From JAJPHW01 sp963799065 (GTDB lineage: Bacteria; Acidobacteriota; Terriglobia; Terriglobales; Acidobacteriaceae), in the NCBI GenBank assembly GCA_963799065.1, contig CAWCVJ010000003.1, positions 1,212,782-1,276,781 on the forward strand: a stretch of DNA of 64,000 bases. The letters run 5' to 3'. Below are positions 44,106 through 52,841 of this stretch, in pieces (within the stretch, counting starts at the first letter, position 1; each line of letters begins with the position of its first letter). The position numbers and the translations under genes were made by a program. A model generated the notes under the pieces. That model made no database searches and had not been told where the DNA came from. It was given only the letters and a program-made list of their open reading frames with translations.

Positions 44106-44597
44106 TTGACACCGCAAAGCAAAAGGCTCTTCAAAGCATGGCTTCCTTCGCTTATTTGGATGGTGCTGATTGCGATTGAATCCACCGACGCACTCTCGGC
44201 CGCTCATACCAGCCGCATTTTATATCCCATCTTTCATTTTCTGACCGGAGTGACTCCCGAACGCTTCGTCGTCTGGCATTTCTACATCCGCAAGAGCGGT
44301 CACTTCGTGGGATACTTCGGCCTAAGCTTTTTCTTGTTCCGTTCGTGGCGTGAAACGCTGTCGCCTGGCACGCTGGTGCGCTGGAGCCTGCGCTGGGCCT
44401 GGGTTGCGTGGCTCATGACCGCCTTCGTCGCCAGCATGGACGAGTATCACCAGACCTTCATCCCTTCGCGGACCGGAACGATACGAGACGTCATTTTGGA
44501 CAGTACGGCCGCGCTGGTGGCGCAGTTGATGCTGTGTATTGCGCTGAGGAAGCGAGATCAGTCTGTACCAATCGCGAGAGCGCGTGGCGCCCCGTGA
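44106..44597 (+). CDS. VanZ-like membrane protein
   Basis: A 163-residue protein from a TTG start, with about four hydrophobic segments and a VanZ-type DEYHQTFIPSRTGTIRDVILDSTAAL motif. VanZ confers low-level teicoplanin resistance in enterococci, but most bacterial homologues have unknown function. It follows guaB by 39 bases and converges with the next gene. Confidence 0.85.
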   Translation: MTPQSKRLFKAWLPSLIWMVLIAIESTDALSAAHTSRILYPIFHFLTGVTPERFVVWHFYIRKSGHFVGYFGLSFFLFRSWRETLSPGTLVRWSLRWAWVAWLMTAFVASMDEYHQTFIPSRTGTIRDVILDSTAALVAQLMLCIALRKRDQSVPIARARGAP

Positions 44598-44622
44598 TTC
44601 TTGTGAGCCTTAGGTAGCAGGA

Positions 44623-45111
44623 TCAGTACATCGCGTCGTACTTCGTGACCACCCATTCGCCGTCCTGGCTGGTCAGCGTTACCGAGAACACCTCTTTATA
44701 GGTGGTGCCATCTTGCGGGTTGCGGCGGGTGCCGTTGTAGTGCAGGATGCGCAGCGGCGGTGCATCCTCCCAATCGACCAGCTTCCAGCCGATTAAAGGA
44801 TGCTGCGCCTCGGCGTCGCAAATGAAGTCGGCATATTTTTTGTGATAGTCCTTCTCCCAGTCGGCGAGCTGCTCTTTGCAATGCCCGTCGCGCATGGCTT
44901 TCAGGTAAGTCGAAGCCACATGCTCGGACGTGCGGTCGCGCAGAGGATTCAGCGAGATTTGCAGCGGGATCCCGGTCAGCGTGTCATGTTCCGCGGATCG
45001 CGATAGCACTGGCCCCTGATTGTTCAGCCACATCAGGTAGCCGAAAAACGAGAAGACAATCAGAGCGCCCGCTCCGACCGCGATCGCGAGTTGTGTGCGA
45101 GTGAAACCCAT
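44623..45111 (-). CDS. Membrane-anchored protein of unknown function
   Basis: A 162-residue protein with a single N-terminal membrane segment (residues 8-28) and a globular part containing two cysteines (HCKEQ, FICDAE) that could form a disulfide. The C-terminal beta-rich stretch ending DGEWVVTKYDAMY recalls domains that follow lipoprotein-like anchors. No family recognised. It converges with the VanZ gene. Confidence 0.68.
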   Translation of the reverse strand: MGFTRTQLAIAVGAGALIVFSFFGYLMWLNNQGPVLSRSAEHDTLTGIPLQISLNPLRDRTSEHVASTYLKAMRDGHCKEQLADWEKDYHKKYADFICDAEAQHPLIGWKLVDWEDAPPLRILHYNGTRRNPQDGTTYKEVFSVTLTSQDGEWVVTKYDAMY

Positions 45112-45215
45112 GGCCCTAGAGCTAGTCTAGCGAGAGTAATGAGAAACGCCAGATTACGCTGGTTACCTGCAGGAGGACATGTACGGGCGGGCGATCGGGC
45201 GATTAGAAGCAAAAG

Positions 45216-45244
45216 AAAAGCACCCCTTTGATCGGGGGTGCTTT
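45216..45244 (-). terminator. Terminator at the end of the ribosomal protein cluster
   Basis: Palindromic AAAGCACCCC/GGGGTGCTTT with an 8-base loop; on the minus strand it reads on into TTTTCTTTT. It is 24 bases beyond the rplQ stop and could also stop plus-strand transcripts. Confidence 0.8.
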
Positions 45245-45267
45245 GAATATATGCCAGCGGGGAAGAG

Positions 45268-45771
45268 CTACTTGGCTTTGCTTTCGCCTTCCGCTCCGGG
45301 CTCGGGATGCTCGGGAGGATTCTGTGCGTCGGCGTGTTCCATGGCTTTGCGGGTTTCCTCGGCTCGCTTGGCGCGAATCTCGGCCCGCTTTTCGCGCTTC
45401 TCGTCGAGAATCTTTTCGCTACCCAGCAGTTCGAGGAACGCGGTTTCCGCGCCGTCGCCCTTGCGATTCTTCGAGCGGATGATGCGCGTGTAGCCGCCCT
45501 TACGGTCGCCGAAGCGCGGGCCGATGGTCGCGAACAGCTTGTCCACGGCAGTGTCCGTCATGAGGTAGGCAATTGCCTGACGGCGAGCCGCGAGGTCGCC
45601 GCGCTTGCCCAGCGTGATCATCTTTTCGACAATCGGCTTGGCGGCTTTTGCCTTGGGCACCGTGGTCTCGATCCGTTCTTCCAGGAGGGTCGAGGTCACG
45701 AGATTCCGCAGCAAGGAGCGGCGGTGCGAAGTGTTTCGTCCTAGTTTCCAGCCTGCTACTTTGTGGCGCAT
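45268..45771 (-). CDS. rplQ: Ribosomal protein L17
   Basis: A 167-residue 50S subunit protein, last gene of the cluster. The conserved body (MRHKVAGWKLGRNTSHRRSLLRNLVTSTL...) ends near residue 120; the remaining ~45 residues are a Lys/Glu/Ala-rich extension not found in the E. coli protein. It is separated from rpoA by 133 bases that contain a terminator-like hairpin and a repeat. Confidence 0.97.
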   Translation of the reverse strand: MRHKVAGWKLGRNTSHRRSLLRNLVTSTLLEERIETTVPKAKAAKPIVEKMITLGKRGDLAARRQAIAYLMTDTAVDKLFATIGPRFGDRKGGYTRIIRSKNRKGDGAETAFLELLGSEKILDEKREKRAEIRAKRAEETRKAMEHADAQNPPEHPEPGAEGESKAK

Positions 45772-45784
45772 GGAGCCTTCCTCA

Positions 45785-45836
45785 GGGGCTAAAGCCCGGT
45801 TTATTTCTCGTTCTAATCGGCACGGCTGAAGCCGTG
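45785..45836 (-). repeat. Second interspersed repeat family, two short hairpins
   Basis: Two stems: GGGCT/AGCCC (45786-45797) and CACGGC/GCCGTG (45821-45836), joined by an A+T-rich stretch. Units of this shape (ACGGCTGAAGCCGT, GGGCTAAAGCCC) are, as I recall, frequent in acidobacterial genomes. It sits in the rpoA-rplQ spacer. Confidence 0.5.
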
Positions 45837-45870
45837 TCCCGATACGAATTTCAAATCTTTAAAAACAACT

Positions 45871-45900
45871 TCGGGCCTCGAATTTCCATTCGAGGCCCGA
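45871..45900 (-). terminator. Terminator-like hairpin between rpoA and rplQ
   Basis: TCGGGCCTCGAA and TTCGAGGCCCGA form a perfect 12-bp stem with a 6-base loop, starting four bases after the rpoA stop. On the minus strand it is followed by AGTTGTTTTTAAAG. It looks like an intrinsic terminator or attenuator inside what is usually one transcription unit. Confidence 0.75.
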
Positions 45901-45904
45901 CGTC

Positions 45905-46936
45905 TTAGTAATCGTTGTCGCCGTACGCCGACGCGGGCAGAATCTGGTTGGAAGTCGGTCCGGGAACGGCATTGCCGTGCTCGTCGATCTTCATGCCCAG
46001 GCTCAACCCCATCGTGCCCAGAATTTCTTTGATCTCGTTCAGCGACTTGCGTCCGAAATTCTTGGTCTTCAGCATTTCGGATTCAGTCTTCTGCACGAGC
46101 TCGCCGATGCTCTGAATGTTCGCGTTCTTCAGGCAGTTGTAGCTGCGAACCGACAGCTCCAGTTCTTCGACAGAGCGGTTGAGATTCTCGTTCTTGATCT
46201 CCGGCTTGCGGTCGTCGCCCGAACCCGAGGTCTCGATGTCTTCCTCGAAGTTGATGAAGATATTCATGTGATCCTTCACCAGCTTCGCCGCCAGTCCGAT
46301 GGAATCGGCGGGCGTGATCGAGCCGTTGGTCCAGACTTCGATGGTCAGTTTGTCGTAGTCGGTGATCTGACCGAGACGCGCCGCTTCAACCGTGTAATTG
46401 CACTTGCGCACCGGGGAGTGAACCGAGTCGATTGGAATGAATCCGATGCCGAGATCCTCGTCGAAGTTTTTGTCCGCGGAAACGTAACCGCGGCCGCGCT
46501 TCAGGCGCATTTCCAGGTCAAGCTTGCCGCCTTCGCTGATGGTCGCAATGTAAACGTCCTTGTCGAGCACCTCGACGTCGCCATCGGCCTCAATCATTCC
46601 GGCAGTGACAATGCCCGGCTGATCGGCGCGTAGATAGATCGCCTTCGGACCATCGCCGCTGAGCTTGAACGGAATCTGCTTCAAGTTCAGGATGATGTCG
46701 GTCGCGTCTTCCACCACTCCGGTGATCGACTGGAACTCGTGCAGCACGCCTTCCATCTTGATGGCTGTGACCGCCGCGCCCTCGATCGAGGACAGCATGA
46801 CGCGTCGCAACGCATTGCCGATGGTGGTGCCGAAGCCGCGTTCAAACGGCTGCGCCCAGAAGATGCCGTACTTGTCGGTTAAGGTTTGAGTGTCGACTGC
46901 TAAACGTTTCGGTTTTTGAAAGCCCTTCCAAAGCAT
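45905..46936 (-). CDS. rpoA: RNA polymerase alpha subunit
   Basis: A 343-residue subunit that assembles RNA polymerase. The ATG at 46936 follows AAGGAGAG. The N-terminal dimerisation domain (YGIFWAQPFERGFGTTIGNALRRVMLSSI) and the C-terminal domain (about residues 255-320, ending LKIGEL-like LNEIKEILGTMGLSLGM) are both present. Lies between rpsD and rplQ, as in most bacteria. Confidence 0.98.
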   Translation of the reverse strand: MLWKGFQKPKRLAVDTQTLTDKYGIFWAQPFERGFGTTIGNALRRVMLSSIEGAAVTAIKMEGVLHEFQSITGVVEDATDIILNLKQIPFKLSGDGPKAIYLRADQPGIVTAGMIEADGDVEVLDKDVYIATISEGGKLDLEMRLKRGRGYVSADKNFDEDLGIGFIPIDSVHSPVRKCNYTVEAARLGQITDYDKLTIEVWTNGSITPADSIGLAAKLVKDHMNIFINFEEDIETSGSGDDRKPEIKNENLNRSVEELELSVRSYNCLKNANIQSIGELVQKTESEMLKTKNFGRKSLNEIKEILGTMGLSLGMKIDEHGNAVPGPTSNQILPASAYGDNDY

Positions 46937-47062
46937 GTGTTTCTCTCCTTCGGCCGTTTGGCTCAGTGCCGGCTCCCTGAACCGGTTCAAAGTTCAGGTC
47001 AAGCGCCAGTACAGGCTGATCTGGCTCGAATGTAGTGAACCAAAAGTACGAGCTTGCGAATA

Positions 47063-47123
47063 GAGATCCTTCGCTTCGCTCAGGATAATGGCTGCGGGCT
47101 CAAACGCCCGCAAAACGCCATTA
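47063..47123 (-). repeat. Composite hairpin element at the rpsD stop codon
   Basis: On the minus strand it opens with the rpsD stop: TAATGGC, GTTT, TGCGGGC, loop GTTTGA, GCCCGCA, GCCATTA, then the conserved tail TCCTGAGCG...GGATCTC. Both stem parts (7+7 bp) pair perfectly. Confidence 0.85.
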
Positions 47124-47750
47124 CTTGCTGTACAACTCGACGATCAGCTGTTCGTTGATCGGCAGGTTGATGTCTTCGCGTCGCGGCAGAGCCAGTACGC
47201 GGCCCTTGAAATTCTCGCGATCGATTTCCAGCCAGTTGGGCGCGTGGCCGTGGCTGGCAAGATCTTTGGCTGCTTCCAGAATCGGCAGCTTCTTGCTGTT
47301 TTCGCGGATGGCGATTTCCTCACCTACGCTCACCGGATACGAAGGAATATTCACCTTGTGTCCGTTGACCGAAATGTGGCCGTGACGCACCAGTTGCCGC
47401 GCCTGACGCCGGCTCACGCCGAAACCAAGGCGGTAGACGACGTTATCCAGGCGGCGCTCCAGTTGTTGCAGCAGGATTTCGCCGGTGACGCCCTGCGAGC
47501 TCGCGGCCTTCTCGAAATAATTCCGGAACTGGCCTTCCTGGGTGAAGTACATGCGCTTGGTCTTCTGCTTCTCGCGCAGTTGCAGACCATAGCCGACAAT
47601 CTTTGCCTTGCGGTCTTTGCCATGCTGACCGGGCGCAAAGTTGCGCTTCTCGATGGGGCACTTCTCGCTGAAACACTTGGTGCCCTTGAGGAACAGCTTC
47701 ATGCCCTCGCGGCGGCACAGACGGCAGACGGGATCGGTATATCGGGCCAA
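47121..47750 (-). CDS. rpsD: Ribosomal protein S4
   Basis: A 209-residue 30S assembly protein. Four cysteines (C9, C12, C26, C31) form the zinc site of the C+ type. The S4 RNA-binding domain is at about 98-160. It also binds its own mRNA in some bacteria. The stop TAA is the first base triplet of a composite repeat. Confidence 0.98.
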   Translation of the reverse strand: MARYTDPVCRLCRREGMKLFLKGTKCFSEKCPIEKRNFAPGQHGKDRKAKIVGYGLQLREKQKTKRMYFTQEGQFRNYFEKAASSQGVTGEILLQQLERRLDNVVYRLGFGVSRRQARQLVRHGHISVNGHKVNIPSYPVSVGEEIAIRENSKKLPILEAAKDLASHGHAPNWLEIDRENFKGRVLALPRREDINLPINEQLIVELYSK

Positions 47751-47825
47751 ATTATCTCTCCTTGTTAGATGACCGGTTTACAGGTATGGCTTCAACCCTT
47801 CTTCCCGGACGAAAATCGTTAAAAA

Positions 47826-48254
47826 TCAGACTCTGCGGCGCTTCGGCGGACGGCAGCCGTTATGCGGAATCGGCGTCGAGTCTTTGATGTTGCGGACTTC
47901 GATGCCCGCCGCAGCCAGAGCGCGAATGGCGGACTCGCGTCCTGAACCGGGGCCGCTGACGCGAACCTCCACGCTGCGGACGCCGTGATCGCGCGCCATA
48001 TTGGCGGCGTTCGAGCCAGCCTGCTGCGCCGCGAACGGAGTGCCTTTGCGCGATCCGCGGAAGCCCAGCGAGCCGGAACTCTTCCACGACAGCACGTTGC
48101 CGGCCTGGTCCGTGATGGTCACAATCGTGTTGTTGAACGTTGCCTGAATGTGAGCCACGCCATGCGAGACGTGCTTGCGCTCTTTCTTCTTGAACGTCTT
48201 TTTCTTGCCTTTTTTATCGGCGGCTGCGCCGCCCGCTGCTGCTGGTTTCGCCAT
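47826..48254 (-). CDS. rpsK: Ribosomal protein S11
   Basis: A 142-residue 30S platform protein. The body begins at HVSHGVAHIQATFNNTIVTITD; before it lies a basic Lys/Ala-rich N-terminal extension of about 25 residues. Ends NGCRPPKRRRV, typical. Confidence 0.98.
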   Translation of the reverse strand: MAKPAAAGGAAADKKGKKKTFKKKERKHVSHGVAHIQATFNNTIVTITDQAGNVLSWKSSGSLGFRGSRKGTPFAAQQAGSNAANMARDHGVRSVEVRVSGPGSGRESAIRALAAAGIEVRNIKDSTPIPHNGCRPPKRRRV

Positions 48255-48269
48255 AGTGATCCTTATCCG

Positions 48270-48653
48270 CTACTTCGCGGTCGCTTTCTTCTTTTGTGCG
48301 ACGGTGCCCTTGCGCGGTCCCTTACGGGTGCGCGCATTGGTGTGCGTACGCTGGCCGCGAACCGGCAGGTTGCGGCGATGGCGGTATCCGCGATAGGAGC
48401 CGATTTCGATGAGCCGCTTGATGTTCATCGAAACATCTTTGCGCAAATCGCCTTCCACGGAACCTTCCGCTTCAATGACCTGGCGGATACGATTGACTTC
48501 ATCCTCGCCGAGATCCTGAACCTTCTTGGCTGGCTCGACACTCGCTTTCGCGAGAATGCGGGCCGCGCGCGGATTCCCAATGCCGTAAATGTAAGTCAGC
48601 GCGATGTTCACATGCTTGTTTCGCGGAAGATCGACGCCTGCAATACGTGCCAT
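48270..48653 (-). CDS. rpsM: Ribosomal protein S13
   Basis: A 127-residue 30S head protein (MARIAGVDLPRNKHVNIALTYIYGIG..., YRGYRHRRNLPVRGQRT..., basic tail). Follows rpmJ and precedes rpsK by 15 bases. Confidence 0.98.
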   Translation of the reverse strand: MARIAGVDLPRNKHVNIALTYIYGIGNPRAARILAKASVEPAKKVQDLGEDEVNRIRQVIEAEGSVEGDLRKDVSMNIKRLIEIGSYRGYRHRRNLPVRGQRTHTNARTRKGPRKGTVAQKKKATAK

Positions 48654-48674
48654 AATTCTCCTTAAAAGTGTTGC

Positions 48675-48788
48675 CTAGCCCTGCCGCTGCTTGTGCTTGG
48701 CGGTTTCACAAATCACCCGCACCACACCCTTGCGGTGGATGACCTTGCACTTATCGCAAATTTTCTTAACCGATGCTCGTACCTTCAT
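48675..48788 (-). CDS. rpmJ: Ribosomal protein L36
   Basis: A 37-residue protein, MKVRASVKKICDKCKVIHRK..., too short for routine ORF lists. Zinc ligands C11, C14, C27 and H32 are intact (C+ type). Ribosome-binding AAGG is upstream. Sits between infA and rpsM as in most bacteria. Confidence 0.98.
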   Translation of the reverse strand: MKVRASVKKICDKCKVIHRKGVVRVICETAKHKQRQG

Positions 48789-48816
48789 GATGACTGCCTT
48801 CCCATCCCCGCGTTCG

Positions 48817-48860
48817 GGGATCCTTCACTTCGTTCAGGATGATCGCGTAACACGCGATCA
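48817..48860 (-). repeat. Composite hairpin element at the infA stop codon
   Basis: On the minus strand: TGATCGCGT (containing the infA stop TGA), loop GTT, ACGCGATCA, then TCCTGAACGAAGTGAAGGATCC. The 9-bp stem is perfect; the tail differs by a few bases from the other copies. Confidence 0.85.
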
Positions 48861-49076
48861 TTTATATCGATATACAATCCGCCCGCGATTCAAGTCGTAC
48901 GGAGAAAGCTCGACCGCCACTTTGTCTCCCGGCAGAATGCGGATAAAATTCTTGCGCATCTTGCCGGAAACGTGAGCCAGCACCTGATGCTTGCTCTCCA
49001 GTTCGACCTTGAACATGGCATTGGGCAGCGGTTCCAGAACCACTGCCATCACTTCAATCGCGTCTTCTTTACTCAT
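48858..49076 (-). CDS. infA: Translation initiation factor IF-1
   Basis: A 72-residue OB-fold factor (MSKEDAIEVMAVVLEPLPNAMFKV..., ending GRIVYRYK) that blocks the ribosomal A site during initiation. Its stop TGA is the first triplet of a composite repeat. Lies between map and rpmJ. Confidence 0.98.
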   Translation of the reverse strand: MSKEDAIEVMAVVLEPLPNAMFKVELESKHQVLAHVSGKMRKNFIRILPGDKVAVELSPYDLNRGRIVYRYK

Positions 49077-49106
49077 GCACTCCTTGAAAATCTTCTCTGC
49101 AAATGC

Positions 49107-49859
49107 TCACTGTGTCAGGATGACGGGCCCGTTCTTGGTGACCGCAACGCAGTGCTCAAAATGAGCGCTGAAGCTGCCATCTTCGGTGACCGCCGTCCAC
49201 TTATCTTCCAAAACCCGCGCGCCCGGCTTGCCGAAATTCACCATCGGCTCGATCGCCAGAACCATGCCCTCGCGCAACTTCGCGCCGTGACCCGGCGAAC
49301 CAAAATTCGGAACCTGCGGGTCTTCATGCAAATTGGTTCCAATGCCGTGCCCTACAAACTCGCGCACTACGCTAAATCCGGCGGCTTCCACATGCTGCTG
49401 CACCGCCGATCCCACATCGCCGACTGAGTTCCCGATGGTCGCCTTTTCGATCCCTTTGTACAACGACGCTTCCGTCACTTCGAGCAGCTTCTTTAGCTCG
49501 GGAGTCGTCTCGCCGCCCACCGCAACGGTAATCGCGGAATCGCCGTAGTAGCCGTCCATCACCACCCCGCAGTCGATGGACACGATGTCGCCCGCCTTCA
49601 GCCGCCGCTTTTCCGACGGAATGCCGTGCACAATCTCCTCATTGATCGAGGTGCAGAGCACGCAAGGATAATCGTAATAACCCTTGAACGCCGGCTTCGC
49701 CGCCAACTCCTGAATCTTCTTATCGGCGGCCCGCTCCAAATCCATAGTCGTCATACCCGGAGCCACCAGGTCGCGCAAGTGGTCGAGTACCTCTCGAACC
49801 ACGTGACCGCTGCGCTTCATCTTCTCGATTTCCGACGCCGATCTACAAACTATTGCCAT
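49107..49859 (-). CDS. map: Methionine aminopeptidase
   Basis: A 250-residue type-I dimetal enzyme that removes the initiator methionine. Metal ligands are in VSIDCGVVMDGYYGD, FVGHGIGTNLHEDPQVPN and EPMVNFG, and TEDGSFSAHFEHCVAVT. Usual place after adk. Confidence 0.97.
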   Translation of the reverse strand: MAIVCRSASEIEKMKRSGHVVREVLDHLRDLVAPGMTTMDLERAADKKIQELAAKPAFKGYYDYPCVLCTSINEEIVHGIPSEKRRLKAGDIVSIDCGVVMDGYYGDSAITVAVGGETTPELKKLLEVTEASLYKGIEKATIGNSVGDVGSAVQQHVEAAGFSVVREFVGHGIGTNLHEDPQVPNFGSPGHGAKLREGMVLAIEPMVNFGKPGARVLEDKWTAVTEDGSFSAHFEHCVAVTKNGPVILTQ

Positions 49860-49871
49860 TCACTCCGTCGC

Positions 49872-50621
49872 TTACCGTCCATCCGCAAAGCTGGCGGCAT
49901 GGCTCTCAATCTCTTTGAAAATGTCTTGCGTTACTTCGTCCACATTGCGGTCTCCGTTGACCGACCGTAAACGACCCGTGCGCTGATAATACTCGGCGAC
50001 CGGCTTGGTTTGACGCTCATACGCCGCCAAACGCTCCTTGATAATCTCTTCGCGATCGTCGTCCCGGATAATCAGCTTGGAACCGTCAATGTCGCAGATG
50101 CCTTCGACCTTGGGCGGCTGGGAGTGGATATTGTAAATATGACCACAGAGGACGCACGTCCGGCGGCCAGTCAGCCGAGACGTTAAATGATTATAATCCA
50201 CTTCCATACGCACGACAATTGGCGACCACGAACTGGGCAGTGCAGCCCGGGGCTCGATGATGCTGCGCTGCGAGTTGTCAAAGAACTCTTCCGCCAAAAA
50301 CTTATCCAGCCACTCCGCCTGATTTGCGGTACGCGGAAACCCATCTAAGATGAAGCCGTTGGCCACGTCGTTCGCCCGCAGTCGCAAAGCGACCATGTCG
50401 CACACCAACTTGTCGGACACCAGGTCGCCGCGTTCCATCACGGCTTTGGCCTGAATCCCCAGAGGGCTGTGCCGCTGCACATTATCCCGCAAAATGTCGC
50501 CGGTCGAAATCTGGGGCACGCCAAAATGCTGGACGATGCGCTTCGCCTGCGTCCCTTTACCCGCGCCCGGCGGTCCCAGCAAGACAATAGGCCCAACATT
50601 TCGCGCGGCTACTTGTGCCAT
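49872..50621 (-). CDS. adk: Adenylate kinase
   Basis: A 249-residue kinase, longer than the ~215 of E. coli owing to N- and C-terminal additions. P-loop GPPGAGKGT at 16-24. The LID contains a metal site with C156, C159, C176 and D179: the last cysteine of the usual Cys4 set is an aspartate, a known variant. Converts AMP and ATP to two ADP. Located between secY and map. Confidence 0.97.
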   Translation of the reverse strand: MAQVAARNVGPIVLLGPPGAGKGTQAKRIVQHFGVPQISTGDILRDNVQRHSPLGIQAKAVMERGDLVSDKLVCDMVALRLRANDVANGFILDGFPRTANQAEWLDKFLAEEFFDNSQRSIIEPRAALPSSWSPIVVRMEVDYNHLTSRLTGRRTCVLCGHIYNIHSQPPKVEGICDIDGSKLIIRDDDREEIIKERLAAYERQTKPVAEYYQRTGRLRSVNGDRNVDEVTQDIFKEIESHAASFADGR

Positions 50622-50704
50622 CGATTTGGTCCCAACTTGTCTCCGCCTTCATCACAGCGAGTCACCGCGCCTCAAGATTCCTGCAACCCAATCCGAATAA
50701 CCTG

Positions 50705-52090
50705 CTACCAACTACGCCGTCCGCGAATGCGTCCACTGCGCGGCGTGAAGCCGTCGTAGTGCCGCATGATCAGCTGCGCTTCAATCTGCGTGACCGTATC
50801 CATGGCCACGCCGACGACGATCAGCAGCGAAGTTCCGCCAAAATAAAACGTGACGCCCAAACCATTCGTCATCCATGTCGGCAGGCGTTCAAAGAACGTG
50901 CCGAGCGCTCCGGGCAAGTGGTTAAGATGGATGCCCGCAATCATCCACTCGGGAATGAACGAAATGATAATCAGATAAAGCGCGCCCACCAGCGTGATGC
51001 GGGTGAGGATCTCGTTGATTGTGTCCGCCGTGCGCTTGCCGGGACGAATGCCGGGAATGAAGCCGCCATACTTGCGCATGTTGTCCGCGACTTCGCTGGG
51101 ATTGAACACGATCGAAACGTAGAAGTAAGCGAAAAAGATGATGCCGACGGCGTAAAGCAGGGTATACAAAGGCTCGCCCCAAGCCAACGCGTGGAACATA
51201 CCGCTGAAATAACGATTGTCCTTCAGCGGCTGGCCCAGCATCTGGGGAAGGGTCAAAATCGACGAAGCAAAAATCACCGGCATCACTCCGCCTGCATTGA
51301 CGCGCAAGGGAAGATGCGTCGACTGACCGCCCATCACTTTTCGTCCGACCACGCGCTTGGCGTACTGCACCGGAATGCGGCGCTCGCTGCGTTCCACGTA
51401 GACGATGAACGCAACCACCAGAATCATGACCGCAAGCAGCATCACAATCGCAGGCAGAGTAAATCCGCCCCAGGCATCGGTGCGGACTTTGTCGTAAAGA
51501 TCGAATACGCCGCGCGGCAGGCCGACCACGATTCCCGCGAAGATTAGCAGCGACATGCCGTTGCCGATGCCGCGTTCGGTAATCTGTTCGCCCAGCCACA
51601 TGATGAACGCGCTGCCCGTGGTGAGGGTCAGCATAGTCATCAGAATGAAGCCGACGCCCGGATGAATGACGAAATCGCCGCCTTTTTGCAGGCTCAAGGC
51701 GATTCCCAAGGACTGCACGGCGCTCAGGATGACGGTAATGTAGCGCGTCCACTGGGTGATTTTCTTGCGGCCGAGTTCGCCTTCTTTTTGCAGCTTGGCC
51801 AGCGGCTCATAAACTACGGTCAGCAATTGCAGAATAATGGACGCCGTAATATACGGCATGATGCCCAAAGCAAAAATCGTCAAGCGCCGCAACTGACCGC
51901 CAGAGAACATGTCCACCAGGCCGAGGAAACTGCCGCGGCTCTGCTCGAAAAACTGTTGCAGCTTGTCCGCATTCACGCCCGGGGTCGGGATGTGTCCGCC
52001 CAGACGGTAAACCGCCAGCAGGCCCAAGGTGAAAAGAATGCGCTTGCGCAGGTCGGGAATGCGAAAGATGTTGGAAAGTTTTTCGATCAT
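50705..52090 (-). CDS. secY: SecY, protein translocase channel subunit
   Basis: A 461-residue membrane protein with ten transmembrane segments, the pore of the Sec translocon. It starts two bases after rplO, so it is probably translationally coupled. Typical segments: LGIMPYITASIILQLL, and GIRPGKRTADTINEIL. Confidence 0.98.
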   Translation of the reverse strand: MIEKLSNIFRIPDLRKRILFTLGLLAVYRLGGHIPTPGVNADKLQQFFEQSRGSFLGLVDMFSGGQLRRLTIFALGIMPYITASIILQLLTVVYEPLAKLQKEGELGRKKITQWTRYITVILSAVQSLGIALSLQKGGDFVIHPGVGFILMTMLTLTTGSAFIMWLGEQITERGIGNGMSLLIFAGIVVGLPRGVFDLYDKVRTDAWGGFTLPAIVMLLAVMILVVAFIVYVERSERRIPVQYAKRVVGRKVMGGQSTHLPLRVNAGGVMPVIFASSILTLPQMLGQPLKDNRYFSGMFHALAWGEPLYTLLYAVGIIFFAYFYVSIVFNPSEVADNMRKYGGFIPGIRPGKRTADTINEILTRITLVGALYLIIISFIPEWMIAGIHLNHLPGALGTFFERLPTWMTNGLGVTFYFGGTSLLIVVGVAMDTVTQIEAQLIMRHYDGFTPRSGRIRGRRSW

Positions 52091-52092
52091 GA

Positions 52093-52527
52093 CTACAGAA
52101 CCTCGAACTTACCGCCCGCTTTGGTGATTTTTTCCTGCGCCGTCTTCGAAAACTTGTGCGCATACACGGTCAACGCGACGCTAATCTCGCCGTTGCCCAA
52201 AATCTTTACCGGATGTTTGGTGTTGATCAATCCATGCGAGCGCAGAACGTCAGGCGTGATGTTGGTCTCGCCAATGGCGGCCAGCTTTTCCAGGTTCACG
52301 ATGTTATATTCCACCCGGAAAATGTTGGTGAAGCCGCGCTTCGGCATGCGGCGATGCAGCGGCATCTGGCCGCCTTCAAAACCGCGCATCATGCGCGAGC
52401 CGCTGCGCGAGCGCTGACCCTTGTGTCCGCGGGCCGACGTCTTGCCCATGCCGGATCCCATGCCGCGGCCGACGCGCTTTTTGTTTTCCGCCGCCTTCTT
52501 CGGTGCTCGTACGTTAGACAGATTCAT
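52093..52527 (-). CDS. rplO: Ribosomal protein L15
   Basis: A 144-residue 50S protein. N-terminal Gly/Arg-rich part (GRGMGSGMGKTSARGHKGQRSRSG) binds 23S rRNA. Two bases before secY. Confidence 0.98.
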   Translation of the reverse strand: MNLSNVRAPKKAAENKKRVGRGMGSGMGKTSARGHKGQRSRSGSRMMRGFEGGQMPLHRRMPKRGFTNIFRVEYNIVNLEKLAAIGETNITPDVLRSHGLINTKHPVKILGNGEISVALTVYAHKFSKTAQEKITKAGGKFEVL

Positions 52528-52575
52528 GATGTTTTCTCGAAACCAAATTCTTTCGCGGACAAACGCCGCGCGTGG

Positions 52576-52794
52576 TTACTCAGCTTTAACGACGACAACC
52601 AAGTGCGGCACCTTCGCCACCATGCCGCGAATGGCGGCATTATCCGGACGCTCAATCACTTGATTTAGCCGGGTAAAGCCCAGCCCTTTAATGACCAATT
52701 TCTGTTTCACCGGAGCGCAAATACCTGACCCTATCTGTTTCAGGTGAAGCTTCGCGCCACTGCCCGTCTGTCTTTTCGTCTTCAACGCTGCCAT
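52576..52794 (-). CDS. rpmD: Ribosomal protein L30
   Basis: A 72-residue 50S protein (ALKTKRQTGSGAKLHLKQIGSGICAPVKQKLVIKGLGFTRLNQVIERPD...). Standard position between rpsE and rplO. Confidence 0.97.
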   Translation of the reverse strand: MAALKTKRQTGSGAKLHLKQIGSGICAPVKQKLVIKGLGFTRLNQVIERPDNAAIRGMVAKVPHLVVVVKAE

Positions 52795-52841
52795 GTTTGA
52801 ACTCCCAAAACGCTTACTCTGAAACTCGAAAGCGAAATTTC

